A stretch of DNA of 64,000 bases from Schistosoma mansoni (GCF_000237925.1 NW_017386132.1:62001-126000), one strand, 5' to 3'; positions 44,629 through 56,644 are shown, counted from the first letter of the stretch. Made by a program: numbers and translations. The notes: generated from the letters alone by a model not told the origin.

Positions 44629-45606
44629 CTAATCTTTCTGTACACATTGTAGTTTAGCTTTTCTTTCCTTTCTAACAATCTTCTTTAAAAACTCTTTTGG
44701 GTAGTTGTTATCCCTAAGTGTAGATAAAATCCTATTCAATTCATATTGTTGGTCTTCCTTATCTGTAACAAGCTTAAGACTTCTGTTAATTAAATTTTTA
44801 ACAACCGTGACTTTCGCACATAAAGCATGAGCCGAATCAAAATCTAAGTATCTCTCTGAATGTGTTGATTTTCTGAAAACATTTATTTTCAACTTCCTAT
44901 TATTAAGTCTTCGCTCAACCATACAGTTGAGAAATGCCAGTTTGTGGTCAACAGACTCTATTTCCTTCGTTAGATTAATCTGTTCCGAAATGTTGTTCAC
45001 ATTTGCAAACAATTCTTTCAAATAGTCCTGTTTAATGATAACAAAAATGTCATCTACATACCGTAGCCAGACCTTTGGTGGACAAACACTTCTTGCGATT
45101 GCACTAGTTTCGAGTGAATGCATGAATAAATTCGCAACAATCGGAGAAACTGGTGAACCAATAGCTATACCTTCTTTTTGTCTGTATAGATCTCCTCGAA
45201 ATATGAATAAGGTGGATCTTAAACATAGTTCCAAACATTTGATAAACTCAGATGGATCTAACGGGCAACGTAAATTTAAATCCAAATCAGATTCTAAACA
45301 AGCATAAATAATATCCAACGCCCTGTTGATAGGTACGTTAGTAAATAAGGAAGAAACATCAAAACTTGCCATTACTTCATCCTCTTCTATGTCGATAGTA
45401 TCAATAATATTTTTAAATCCCATAGAGTTTTTAATTCCATGATTAATCAGTTTTTCATACGGTTTTAGTATCCTAGCTAAGTATTCCGCTAGGTTGTAAG
45501 TCGGTGAATTTGTGAAATCGACCACTGGTCTTAGTGGAGTACTATCCTTATGAATCTTCGGGAGTCCATAGAATCTACAAGGGTTACAACTTTTTGGATT
45601 TAGCAT
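44629..45606 (-). CDS. Penelope-like reverse transcriptase domain
   Basis: A 325-codon open frame on the minus strand has the Penelope-type RT motifs in order: FYGLPKIHKDSTPLRPVVDF, then ASFDVSSLFTNVPI (motif A Asp), EGIAIGSPVSPIVANLFM (motif B), WLRYVDDIFVI (catalytic DD), and a C-terminal thumb-like part with HSERYLDFDSAH. It copies the element RNA into DNA at the target. The GIY-YIG domain follows 76 bases downstream. Penelope-like RTs are related to telomerase and differ from LTR and LINE enzymes. It is not a host gene. Confidence 0.9.
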   Translation of the reverse strand: MLNPKSCNPCRFYGLPKIHKDSTPLRPVVDFTNSPTYNLAEYLARILKPYEKLINHGIKNSMGFKNIIDTIDIEEDEVMASFDVSSLFTNVPINRALDIIYACLESDLDLNLRCPLDPSEFIKCLELCLRSTLFIFRGDLYRQKEGIAIGSPVSPIVANLFMHSLETSAIARSVCPPKVWLRYVDDIFVIIKQDYLKELFANVNNISEQINLTKEIESVDHKLAFLNCMVERRLNNRKLKINVFRKSTHSERYLDFDSAHALCAKVTVVKNLINRSLKLVTDKEDQQYELNRILSTLRDNNYPKEFLKKIVRKERKAKLQCVQKD

Positions 45607-46499
45607 AAACCATAATGGCGTTCCGAGCTTGACCTTTAACGAATGTAAGATTTTACTTGTTTCCGCCTTAAGTTTATTGAGCGTCGTTCTGCATTTTGCA
45701 TCTTTGATTAGTTCATACGGTCCCTCTTGTAGATGTTCCTTGGCTTATCTCTCGTAGTCAATTTTGTTCATAATGACTGTAGTGTTACCTTTATCTGCTT
45801 TTGTAATGATAATTGTCTTATCATTTCTCAGTTGCTTTAATGCATGTAACTCATTTTTAGTCATATTAGATTTTTGTGATTTTTGACGTAATAACGCGGA
45901 CATTATCTTATTCCTCAATTCATTCGCTGTTTCATTAGGAAGTATATTCAATGCTGGTTCAATTGCTGGTATAATATTGAAAGGCGATAATTGTGGTCTA
46001 TTTATATTGAAATTGAGACCCTTTTTAAGTAATGGAATTTCATGGGAGTTGAGAATTCTATCAGATAAATTAACTAACACTTTGTTAATATCTACTGTGT
46101 TCGATTTATCTCTAGTTTGTTTAACTTTGCTGCTTGACGCATGTTTCAACATTTTTTCGAACTTTCTAATCTGTCGTAGTTTTGATGATAAAACTGTTCT
46201 CTGAGTTTGAAAAATTCATTTATATTAGATCTTATTTCTTTCGGTGTGATAACTGACAGAATTTCATCGATATTCTTTACCCTTGAACGTAGTGACTCCA
46301 AATTCATAGTGGCTATGTGAATACTGTGAATAATGTTAGCATTTAATAACAAGCTAATGAAATGAATGAATATTTTGTTCAGTGTGCAAGACCGTCCCAA
46401 TGTATCTTGGTTTTGAGTTATCCAGCACATGGTGTTGAACATTATGTTAATTCGCGTTAGGGAAAGTATCTCCATATATAACAAACTAGCAGGATACAT

Positions 46500-48089
46500 T
46501 GTTATCGATTACTATTGTCATTTTTCGGTCTCCGATAATCTCGAATAATTTTTACTGAGGCCATTATTAGCGATTGATAGCATTTTATTGTATTCAACAT
46601 TTAAAGATACTATATATCTATTAGCTGTATGTACTACTTATTGTTTCATCCTAAGTGCGAACTCGATCACAAATCATTTACATAGCCAAAATTCAAGCGC
46701 TTAACAATTCGCTGCATGTTTTCTCCGTGAAAGTGGCATAATTCAGACGTCTGGTATCAATCGTTATTAGTCAGCCTTTCAATTCAGTTTTGGATAAAGT
46801 AAATAACAAATTATCGAATTAGGCTGAAATTTATACACTAAAAAACTAATCATTTTTCCATGAATTTATGACTAAATATGTTGGATGGATGCAAATGAAT
46901 TTCTTCAAACTTTATTCTTACGGAAATATGCTCCAATAGAAAGAACCATATAAACATGATTTCCAAATGATATTATACTAACCATACAGTTGTAGTTATG
47001 ATGGTTTATCTTGTCTTTTTTTTCACATTCACTGCCAGAATCTGTGACTACCTCTATTCAGTTGACCTCCCATAATGCCTATCCAGCACATTATTTAGGT
47101 TTTAGTTTTCAACCACTCTCTGGGTTTATAGTTTGAAACCAACTTTGACAATATAAACATGCTAAATTCAAGTTGGTAAGTACACACTTGAGAGGTGACT
47201 TAATTATTATTCATTATTTCTTATAAGTACCATCAGTGAAAGTCTCTCAGTTTGCTGCATCTAAAAATTTTGGAACTCATAGCTTAACAAACCTGATAGT
47301 TGAGGTGTTTAAAAAACAATTATTCTTAACCGTACTCACTAAACTGATGTACTTCTCTTGAAACTGTTGTGAGCTATTCTTTTTCATGAATATGATACTA
47401 GAAGTTTTGATCTTTATTTCTATCTCTAATATCGCCACTGAGCTGCAATTAATGGTTAAGAGGTTGGATCTTAAGCCTCCACCTAATTCGGTTTGGGCAA
47501 CCGGGTGTCATTAGCTTTCACATTGCAAACGTGGTTCATATCTAACTACCTGCTGAATGGATTTATTTAACCAAATTTAATACGAATACCCATTTTTGGC
47601 TGAATATTATCGTCTTTCTACTCTATTTAAAGCTGTATTTACCACGAAATTTTTTGGGTAAAAAATAGTTATGCACGTTCTGTGTGTAAACACTTCTAGA
47701 TATCTCACTTCAATTAAAGACTAAAAGTTTTTCACAATCTTCAATGAGTTAATGATGCATCGGAATCACTAAATTTGTATTTGATAATGAGATCCTATCT
47801 ATTATAAAGTCAGTTATTTAATGATATATGACTTTTAGTAACACTTAAATTCAACCTTAAATTCTACTATTTCGTTTACCTTGATGTATAGACTTTTCTT
47901 ATGTTTACTTGTTTTATAACACTTGGATACTAGTTTTTATCTTCATCTATGCAATGGTTCGCTTTTTTCTCTTTTCTCTGATCTCAAGTTCTAGTCGTTA
48001 ATTTACCAACATCATCGTCAACATTATTGTTATTATCTCCACTTTTGTTATGCGTGATTAAAGCCAATCAAGAACTATAAATCTCCGTT
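46500..48089. other. No recognised gene; upstream region of the acyltransferase
   Basis: AT-rich DNA. 47440-47560 faintly resembles the tail of the 540-bp family. The promoter or 5' untranslated exon of the acyltransferase may lie here, but no specific signal can be named. Confidence 0.4.
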
Positions 48090-49166
48090 ATGAAATTCAC
48101 CTCATTGGCAAATTTCAATAAGGTTTTCATGGGTCTTGATGTTCTCCCATTAGAAAATGGTCAACCGATTCGTGGTGGATTCTACAAAAGTTCACAAATT
48201 TTTATCCCACTCGCTAAATTTATGAATGTTCCATTAGATCAAATTAACTATGTCGTTAGTGGAGTGATTAGTATCGGTCTGGGTCAACTGATGCGACGCC
48301 GGTTATCACCTCAGAAATACTCCCCACGAATTCGTGCACTTTTTGAAACTTTATTTGGTCTGTTGTTATTGTCATTTTGTTTTGGTAATCAATTGCGTGT
48401 ATTATTGATACAATCAAGTATTGCTTATCTATTCATGATGTGTCTACCTAGTAATCATTTTATGGCTGTACTAGTGACTATCTGGTCGTTATTTTACCTT
48501 ACATTAGTACATGTTTGTCGATTGAAGTATGATTATGGGGGATATACACTGGATATTTCTGGACCAGTAATGGTACAAACTCAACGTTTATCTAGTTTAG
48601 CTTTTAATCTTGTCGATGGTGTATCAACGCGTAAAATCTCTGGTCCATATTATTGTAAATCACAACAACAAAATAATTGTCCCATCAATGAAATAATCAA
48701 TCGTGATGAAACCGTGGGACAATGCCCACCTTGTCGCAGACGGGACACATTCACTGAACTTGATACAACACCAATGATAATGACTTCGGAATTAAACCCA
48801 AACACTATTCATTATCATGCGCCAAATCGTCGTAAATCAAAGCAAATTGCTACTGCTATTGAGTCGGACAGTCATTCTGTCATGATGAATATCCCTACAA
48901 GTCATAAATTACATGCTGTTGAAAAGGTTCCAGATCCGATTATATTTTTTGCATACATGCTTTATTTTCATGGTGTATTTGTTGGACCTTTCACTTTTTT
49001 TTCCGAATATATGGATTATCTTAAAGGTTACACGAGCAGAGAATTACCTCCAATCAATATGCGTTATTTAATCACTTTATTTCTACGTACAGTAGCTTCG
49101 GGCCTATCAGCTGCCTATTTATGTCCTTATTTCCCGTTTGAATTTGTTTTAACTGAGCCGTTTACA
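48090..49166 (+). CDS. MBOAT2: Lysophospholipid acyltransferase, MBOAT1/2 type, exon 1 (residues 1-359)
   Basis: The N-terminal 359 codons of a membrane-bound O-acyltransferase, probably an ER lysophosphatidylethanolamine/choline acyltransferase of the Lands remodelling cycle. Matches to MBOAT1/2 include NVPLDQINYVVSGVISIG (PIDQVNFVV in human MBOAT2), FCFGNQLRVLLIQSSIAY, and KYDYGGYTLDISGPVMVQ followed by QRLSSLAFNLVDG. An insert at about 183-280, rich in polar residues and cysteines, is longer than in human proteins. Membrane segments resume with IIFFAYMLYFHGVFVGPF. Met48090 is the first Met before the conserved start, so the N-terminus looks complete. The exon ends ...VLTEPFT at a donor (GTAAGT at 49167), in phase 0; the frame beyond it ends after seven codons. 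The MBOAT catalytic residues are in the second exon. Schistosomes do not make fatty acids de novo, so acyl remodelling matters to them (established knowledge). Confidence 0.88.
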
Positions 49167-49902
49167 GTAAGTTCTATTTATAGTTGACTGAATAAAATAT
49201 TTGTTGAAATCACGAGCTGACCCAAGTTAAACAACCACTGAACACGTGGAAGCACTGGACTGGTATTTCGTTCTAGTAGGGAGTTCCAAAATAATTAATT
49301 GGAAATGAAACACTCCAGTCAGCGTTGAAAAGAGGCTTTCCAGAAACAATTGGAAAGGGAGGAGTTACGTTTCTGATAAGATATTTACCTGTACTGCTAT
49401 TATATGTAGTATAGACCCAGAAACGTCCAAAAGCCTGATGCCATGTGTTAATAAATACCCTCGTTTTTCTGTACATGAACTAACCTTGGATTGAAGAGTC
49501 CTTTTAGCACCTTGCGCTTTTTCTCTTGTGTTCAAGTTACCGTGTAGATAATTCTAGAGCTTATTAGAAATGTCTAGGAAATCGGATCGAGCGTTTATTT
49601 CCCTAACGTTTCACAACACTTTGGTTGTTATCATTCTCAACGCCGCAACTGGTACTCGAACACAGGCAATTCGTTCTCGTGCGAGAGCTCTCTACTTCCA
49701 GTGGTGTAAAACTTAAACATCAATCAATACACAATTTTGCTAGAAAATTCTCCATTAGCTTCGGTGAATAGCTTCCCCACAGCCGAAGCCATTGAACTTT
49801 ACTGATCATGTCTTCTCACGACAACCGTGGAAATCCAACCTTGCTAGCAGAGGTTTAGATGTCAAGCGTTCACACGCAAAACCGAAAGTCCTTGTTCCGA
49901 TT

Positions 49903-50102
49903 NNNNNNNNNNNNNNNNNNNNNNNNNNNNNNNNNNNNNNNNNNNNNNNNNNNNNNNNNNNNNNNNNNNNNNNNNNNNNNNNNNNNNNNNNNNNNNNNNN
50001 NNNNNNNNNNNNNNNNNNNNNNNNNNNNNNNNNNNNNNNNNNNNNNNNNNNNNNNNNNNNNNNNNNNNNNNNNNNNNNNNNNNNNNNNNNNNNNNNNNNN
50101 NN
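49903..50102. other. Assembly gap, 200 N
   Basis: Placeholder gap directly at the 3' end of the LINE-A insertion, where its 3' tail would be. Confidence 0.99.
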
Positions 50103-52552
50103 TTTAGGGATTGCCTTGTAATGCACATTGGTGACTTCCTTAATGTATGTCCGATCCACTTCCAACGTCTTTTCTTACTTTCCTCTTCAGCTGTTGCTGA
50201 TAGTATCCCGCCAATGGATGTTGAGTATTTTGCGTAGACAACTGTTTATAAATACTTGTACGTTCCTGATGATGGATGTAGTAGTTCTCCACGTCTCAGC
50301 TCCGTACAGTAGGACTGTCTTGACGTTCGTATTGAAGATTCTGACTTTGAAATTAGTTGAGAGTTGTTTTGAGTTCCATATGTTCTTCAATTGTAGAAAT
50401 GCTGCCCTTGCTTTACCGATCCTTGCCTTTACATCTGCATCCGATCCTCCTTGTTTATCAACGATGCTTCCCAGGTGCGTGAATGTTTCCACATCTTCCA
50501 GAGTTTCGCCATCAAGTGTGATTGGCTTGGTGTTCTCTGTGTTGTACTTGAGAATCTTTCTTTTTCTTTCGTGTATGTTGAGGCCTATTAATGCAGAGGC
50601 TGCTGCTACAGTTGCTGTCTTCATCTGCATTTGTTCGTGTGTATGAGAGAGGAGGGTTAGGTCATCTGCGAAGTCTAAATCATCTAATTGATTCTGAGAA
50701 GTCCATTGTATTCCGTATTTCCGCTTAGATTTTGAAGTCTTCATAATCCAATCAATCACCAGAAGGAAGAGGAAGGGGGAGAGTAGACAGCCTTGTCTGA
50801 CTCCGGTCCCTACTGGAAATGCATCTGTCAGCTGTCCTCCATGCACCACTTTGCACTGTAGTCCATCGTATGAGTTTTGGATAATGTTGGCAATCTTCTC
50901 AGGAACTCCATAGTGTTGAAGAAGTTTCCACAATGTTTTCCTGTCCACACTGTCAAACGCCTTCTCATAGTCAATGAAGTTGACGTATAGTGATGAGTTC
51001 CACTCAACTGATTGTTCCACGATGATCCGTAGTGTCGCAATCTGGTCTGTGCACGACCTATCCTTACGGAATCCAGCCTGTTGATCTCGAAGTTGGGCGT
51101 CTACTGCGTCTTTCATCCGATTCAGCAGCACTCTGTTGAAAACTTTTCCTGGTACCGATAGTAAACTGATGCCTCTGTAATTCTCACACTTACTCAGATC
51201 TCCCTTCTTTGGTATCTTGATGAGGTATTCTTCTTTCCAGTCCATTGGCACTTGTTCTTCCTCCCAAATCTTCTTGAATGGAAGGTGAAGCATGTTCGCT
51301 GTTACTTCAATGCCTGACTTCAATGCCTCAGCTGGTACATTGTCAGGTCCTGCCGCCTTCCCACTTTTGATTTGTCAGATGGCCATCTTGATTTCTTCGA
51401 TCGTTGGTGGAGTGACATCTATAGGAAGTTCAGTGTGTGCTGCTTCGATGTTCGGTGGATTTAATGAGGCTGGTCTATTCAGCAGTTCCTCGAAGTATTC
51501 TGCCCATCTTTTCCTCTGTTCTTGAACCTCTGTGATTGGCTTGCCTTCTCTGTCTTTGACTGATCTCTCCGGTTTACTATATCTCCCTGCCAATTTCTTC
51601 GTTGTATCATATAGTTGTCTCATATTCCCTTCTCTTGCAGCTTTTTCCGCTGCCGTTGCTAGTTCTCCCATGTATTTCTGTTTGTCGCCTATAATGCTTT
51701 TCTTCACTTCCTTGTTTGCTTCTGCGTAGTCTGCTTGTGCTTTGACTTTCTCTGCTCGTGTTCGGCTGTTGTTAATTGCTAGTTTCTTGTTCTTCCTTTC
51801 TTGAATCTTGTCCAAGGTTCCCATAGAGATGCATTCCTTATGATGATGTTTCTTAGGACCCAGAACCTCCTGACAAGTTGAAGTTAGTGCTTCTTTGATC
51901 CCTTTCCAGTTGTCCTCCACCGTAGTTTCTTGTTCTTTCAGTAGATCCTGTAGAGCTTGGAACCTTTTGATGAGAGTTATCTTGAATTTGTTGAGCTTGT
52001 CGGTATCTCGAAGGAAGGCTGTATTAAACCTTTGTAGTATTGTTTGTCCAGTTGTCCAGTGTTTTTTTAGCTTCAGTCTCATATTGGCCACAACCAGGAG
52101 GTGATCTGAAGCTATGTCAGCTCCTCCTCGAGTTCTCACATCTTCTATTGTCCTTCGGAATTTTTTGTTGATACAGATGTGATCTATCTGGTTCTGTGTG
52201 GTGTGGTGCGTCGAGATCCATGTAGCTTTGTGTATGCGCTTGTGTGGGAATATTGTGCCGCCTATAACCAATTTGCTGAACGCACATAGATTTGCAAATC
52301 TCTTCCCACTTTCATTTCTCTCTCCCAGTTCATATCGTCCCATGGTGTCTTCGTATCCAGTGTTGTCCATTCCAACCTTGGCATTGAAATCTCCCATCAG
52401 AATGGTCAGGTCCTTGGTTGTGCTCTTCTCATAAATAGTCTTCTACCGATGTACTTGCTTGATATTCGCGTGTTGACTCTTGGCTAATATACTAATTAAC
52501 ACATACAATAAGAAAGATTACTTCAAAGGAGAGTTCCCAATTCAGCTAAATT
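49903..52552 (-). mobile_element. LINE-A (RTE-like) nearly intact, in the acyltransferase intron, with 19-bp target duplication
   Basis: Minus-strand coding covers the endonuclease from MGDFNAKVG (52397) through IDHICINKKFRR and SDHLLVV, the linker, and RT (51323-50187) with YVNFIDYEKAFDSVD, GVRQGCLLSPFLF and LDFADDL, then the C-terminal VLLYGAETWRTT block. One TGA at 51376-51378 separates the two long frames; related copies read a Gly codon there (IGQIKNGK), so a single base change interrupts an otherwise open ORF2. It is 5'-truncated inside the endonuclease; about 110 bases upstream do not match the family. The 19-bp repeat GAAAGTCCTTGTTCCGATT at 49884-49902 and 52553-52571 marks the insertion. 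The 3' end lies in the gap. Confidence 0.88.
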
Positions 52553-52689
52553 GAAAGTCCTTGTTCCGATTCCTGGATGAAGGATCGTGCGTGCGCACTA
52601 CTAAGAAATCCCGTACTCGAAAGGAAACGCCAGTCTAGTGCTTTCAACTTGTCTAACTTAGATCGGTTCTTGATCTCATCAAAATTTCT

Positions 52690-53379
52690 GCAATTTCCAC
52701 AACCCTATACTGATATAATATTTGTATCTAAGAGAAAAATAATTGTTGTTTTTAAAAAATATTGAGTGATAGTGAATCAATAAAAACATAACCTTGAATA
52801 CGTCTCGTTTGAAGTACAAGAAACCCTCTTCGAAAGATAAAATTGTATCCAGTATTTATCGCAATTTCAGGATTAGTTTCAAAAATAATCAGTAGCTTGA
52901 GACAATAGTTAATTTCACTCACTTCGTCTCATGCAATTGTGATATAAAGCAACCAAAAACATTAACATGTTCACTGTGTTCATACTACATGTATGCATCA
53001 AATCGTTTCATCAAAAAGGATAGGTCATTCTCTCTCTCTCTCTCTCTCTGTCTCTCAACAAAACAGTCGAAATACATCTTCGTACTTTTAAACTGTCAGA
53101 TAAAAAGTTAGTGTATTTTTTGTCGCAATAGTCCGAACGTTTAAGTCGGAAATTTCTTTCACTGAACCAAATAAGTCTTGATTCGGTCATCTCGAGTATT
53201 GTTAGAGGTACCTGTAGCGGTTGTCCATACTGTGGAAGGATATTCGCTGTTGGGAAACCTAAAAAAGAAACAAGATTAAGAGTGATTTTGACGATCTGTG
53301 AGCATGACCATAATACTCAAGGAATAACTACTTAAGACCTGTCATGTATGACATTTTTGTGAACAGTTCTAGTTGGGTT
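52690..53379. other. Intron DNA; TC microsatellite at 53031-53057 and a weak candidate exon
   Basis: Mostly unassigned. On the minus strand 53258-53212 has an acceptor and donor around FPTANILPQYGQPLQ (see findings). Not accepted as a gene. Confidence 0.4.
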
Positions 53380-53645
53380 ACCTCTGTACTTTTAAGGCCT
53401 TACTGTCGATAACGGAAATCTATGGAGGCGAAATTGAGGCATGCTCATTTTTAAGTCGACCTTCTGCAACCCTCCTTCCTTTACAGCAAGGCAGCATTGA
53501 TTCATATACTGAGGAAAATCGCAGTACGATTTCACCCTCGCACCTTAAGTTTACTGCCCATAGTTTTACTGTGTACCAACCGGCTTGTTTCAACCAATAT
53601 AGGTGGCTTGGGTCATCTTGTTATGCAAACCTAACCACTGCGTAA
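53380..53645 (+). repeat. ~280-bp interspersed repeat, copy 3
   Basis: CGATAACGGAAATCTATGG and AGTACGATTTCACCCTCGCA blocks shared with 36715-37000 and 42220-42545. Confidence 0.5.
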
Positions 53646-54159
53646 ATATAACAAGTACGTCTTTATGAGAATAGTAATAGTATAGTAATTCTGTAGTAAT
53701 ATCAATAGAGACAGTGCTTGGTTTTTGATTACTGAATGATATAATTCATAGTTAGGTTTTAGAATGGCCATGGTAGACAGTCATTGTTATTACAGTCGTT
53801 TATAATATTATTTTTTGCTATTTGTTTCAAATAATATAGTTTATTTTGTGATCATCCATTAAAATTTGTTTCACGCAGCAAATCTACCAGAAAATTAATA
53901 CATTGTCACATTATTCCCGATTTTTTTATTTTAAACACTTAGACTGTGTGTATGATCAGTTCATAGTCAGCCATCGTTAAATGTTGCTTTTTCCAGGGAC
54001 TGTCATTTCTAGTTATGAACTCAACAGCAAATGCCCTGAAACTCTTTCAATGTACAATCAATATTGCAGTTGCCTTTTTTCCAAAATAATAAGTCTTGTT
54101 GGTTTCTGTCAATAATTTTCCCACATACTACAGAATTATTGATTATTTTATTCGGGTTG

Positions 54160-54350
54160 AATAAAACGATTGGTCTAGTGGTTGTTAAAGCGTTCAACTT
54201 TCGCACACAAATTTTCTCGTTTGAACCCTGGCCCACCTATCTATCTGAGGAACTGTACAGTATTAATAGCCTTCATACTTAAAGTTTGGAGAACATATCC
54301 AAGGACCTGATGAGTGATTTAATTTAATTTGGTGTTGAACCAATTATTCC
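54160..54350 (+). repeat. tRNA-like SINE fragment
   Basis: A-box-like TTGGTCTAGTGGTTG at 54170-54184 and B-box-like GTTTGAACCCTGG at 54220-54232; no catalytic hammerhead core survives downstream. Confidence 0.45.
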
Positions 54351-54574
54351 GTAGATTATGCTTGTCTTCTCTATCTGTAGTGTTCAGTCTTCCCTTATTC
54401 ATATGAAAAAATGTAACTCAATAGTAAGCAAGTAGTGGGGTTTATATACCATCTGACTTCTTTGAGCTATACACACTTGTTGTTCACATTGAGGATAAGT
54501 AGTGTCATCTGATTATCAAAGTACGAATTGTCGTAGAAAGTACCACTATTTTGTTTTAATCCTATGTTTATTGC

Positions 54575-54690
54575 ATTATTATTTAAACGTATAAACATTA
54601 TTATAAAGGGGCATCAAAATATATGTACGCAACACAAATTATCATCAAGTTTGTGTGTGGCTTAGGATATTACCCGAGTACTCAAATTCT
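54575..54690 (-). repeat. Tail fragment of the 540-bp family or LINE-B
   Basis: Minus-strand match to the shared 3' tail (TTGTGTTGCGTACATATAT, then ATAATGTTTATACG), diverged. Confidence 0.5.
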
Positions 54691-55271
54691 ATCATCATAA
54701 TCCACCATTTATAAAGGTTCTAGACACAATCCTAATTTAAGGTTATAACAATTATAACTTTTCACGGACGATAAAAAAATCCCTTTACAATTTCATACTA
54801 TTGTTTTATGCTAGGTTCTGATAGAGTTGTATGATATACGTATGCACTCTCTCACGCTATCGTTTCTATTCCAAACATTTTACATTATTGAAATGATCTT
54901 GTTGGACTTGTCCTTCACAAATTTACTGCCTAGCATATATTTGGCTGCATAATGGACTGGGTTACATGTACACTAGCTTGGAGGTTTATACCACAGGCTT
55001 CATTGTGAACCACAGTAAGCTCCAATTAAATATTATACTCGCGTAAACGTCCCATTTGGTACTGAAGGTGTATAATTTTACTCCTCCAAGCACAGTTATC
55101 TCAATGTCTTCACTACATTAGACTAACTAACGTTCAATGCACTTTAAACATTCCTATTGAGTTACTACTATTTTTTACACTTGTATTATTGTCAATGAAA
55201 AAATAAGAGTTTTGAAAGCGATCAAACACTCACAAACTTTGTGTCTTATGTATTTGTTTGTTTCACTTTAG

Positions 55272-56009
55272 AATTATTCCATGTTGCATCGCATTTTATA
55301 CGTGACAATTTCTCTATTCTTAATTCGACAAAAATACTACTTTGCATGGGGTTTAGCTGAAGTCAATGGAGTGGCTGTCGGTGCTGGTTATACTGGCCAA
55401 TGTCCACGTACAGGTGCTACATTAAATCATAACATTCGCAATTTTGATTTCCTTAAAGTTGAAACTGGTATTAGTTTAAAACATGTTATCGATGCATGGA
55501 ATATCTCAACTACACGGTGGCTACGTGAAACATTTTATGATCGTCTTCCATCAGCTTATCGTACAATCCTTGTCTTTATTATAAGCGCTTTTTGGCATGG
55601 TTTTTATCCTGGCTATTATATTATGTTTTTATCGTTTGCTTTATTCACTATGACCTCACGTCTATGGCATCGTCACTGTCGTCAATATTTCCGTAGAAAT
55701 TATCTCTCCAGTCAACTCTATAGTGTATTTACCATGATCATTACTAATTTAATTGTGAATTATGGTCAAGCACCATTTCACCTATTAGATTTCTATTCGT
55801 CATTGAAATTTTTACGTGTATTCTATTTTATACCGCATTTAATTGCTGTCGGTATTTTGTCTATCTATTTTTTCAAAGTATATATTATGAAATTATCACT
55901 TAAGTATCAGGTTGATATTAAAAGGTTTGATTATGATAAAAGTAATGATGATAAATGTCGAAAATTATCAATTTCTTCAAATCATGATCGCGGTATTGGT
56001 GGCCATTAA
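55272..56009 (+). CDS. MBOAT2: Lysophospholipid acyltransferase, MBOAT1/2 type, exon 2 (residues 360-604)
   Basis: The C-terminal 245 codons of the acyltransferase that begins at 48090. The acceptor CACTTTAG ends at 55271 and the frame continues in phase 0 with NYSMLHRILY. It contains LIRQKYYFAWGLAEVNGVAV (SLLAARPKYYFAWTLAD in human), then VIDAWNISTTRWLRETFYDR with the conserved Asn (residue 436) and FIISAFWHGFYPGYYIMFLS with the catalytic His (468), 32 residues apart as in the MBOAT family. Further hydrophobic segments and a short charged tail ending GIGGH follow, stop TAA. Total 604 aa against about 520 in human MBOAT2, the excess being the insert in exon 1 and the tail. All catalytic residues are present, so the enzyme should be active. 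MBOAT1 is an equally good match. Confidence 0.9.
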   Translation, partial: NYSMLHRILYVTISLFLIRQKYYFAWGLAEVNGVAVGAGYTGQCPRTGATLNHNIRNFDFLKVETGISLKHVIDAWNISTTRWLRETFYDRLPSAYRTILVFIISAFWHGFYPGYYIMFLSFALFTMTSRLWHRHCRQYFRRNYLSSQLYSVFTMIITNLIVNYGQAPFHLLDFYSSLKFLRVFYFIPHLIAVGILSIYFFKVYIMKLSLKYQVDIKRFDYDKSNDDKCRKLSISSNHDRGIGGH

Positions 56010-56640
56010 TTACTAAACGACGACGACCATTACTACCTTCATTACCTCGTTCTCCTCCTGCTTATCTTCATTAGTTAACACTTGCTTGCTCATAATCTCT
56101 CCCCCCTCTCTCGTTTTTCATCCATCCACTTATCTATTTACCCTATAAAAATATACCTAAATATATTTCTTGTTGCGTTTATCCCCTGCCCACTGTCGAA
56201 ATCATGTTCCATTGCATGTACTGCTACTTCCTTCGCTCTCTTAAAATTAGTATTCTCATAATAACTCAGTCTTCTTTTGAATATTTATGTGGGTTACACT
56301 TTCGTGGGGTCGTTTTCAAATTTAAAAATAACGAGACGGGGAAAATTCTATTTCAATAGTCCGTTTGACTATGATATATATATAATATTTACTTTGAAGT
56401 CTTCTTGATTACCCAATAATTAAATTTATCAAATGTCCACTTGCAATAATAATAATATTACTAATAAGTGATGAATTCACACAACAGTGAGTTGAACATC
56501 AATTTCTTCGTGTATGTTGTGCACGTTCTCTCAAATAATAATTAATCATATGAAGAATTTATTGTGATTTGGTCTTGGTTTTATATGCACATGCATATAT
56601 ATATGCATGATGGATACAGAGGATCGACTAACTTAGGGTA
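56010..56640. other. 3' flank of the acyltransferase
   Basis: Likely 3' untranslated region, pyrimidine-rich at first; no further gene seen. Confidence 0.4.
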
Positions 56641-56644
56641 GTCA

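Larger units (their letters stand above)
44127..46152 (-). mobile_element. Penelope-like retroelement (RT plus GIY-YIG endonuclease)
   Basis: On the minus strand the parts are an N-terminal region (46152-45745, with TIIITKADKGNTTVIMNK), an RT domain and a C-terminal GIY-YIG nuclease, the signature arrangement of Penelope-like elements. Flanks to about 43570 and 46500 may belong to it. Only a few breaks interrupt the frame, so the copy is fairly young. No terminal direct repeats were identified with confidence. Confidence 0.85.
49800..52680 (+). mobile_element. Hammerhead SINE split by a LINE-A insertion (intronic)
   Basis: The 5' part (about 49830-49902) resembles the SINE A-box/B-box region (AGAGGTTTAGATGTCAAGCG and GTCCTTGTTCCGATT). 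The 3' part (about 52553-52680) holds the hammerhead region, decayed (52596-52640: GGAAACGCC and GTCTAGTG remain). Between them lies LINE-A. The SINE was present in the acyltransferase intron before the LINE arrived. Confidence 0.65.

Noticed and set aside
53031-53057. TC repeat as a possible CRISPR-like or promoter element
   Set aside because: A simple microsatellite; there are no CRISPR arrays in animal nuclear DNA and no spacer structure here.
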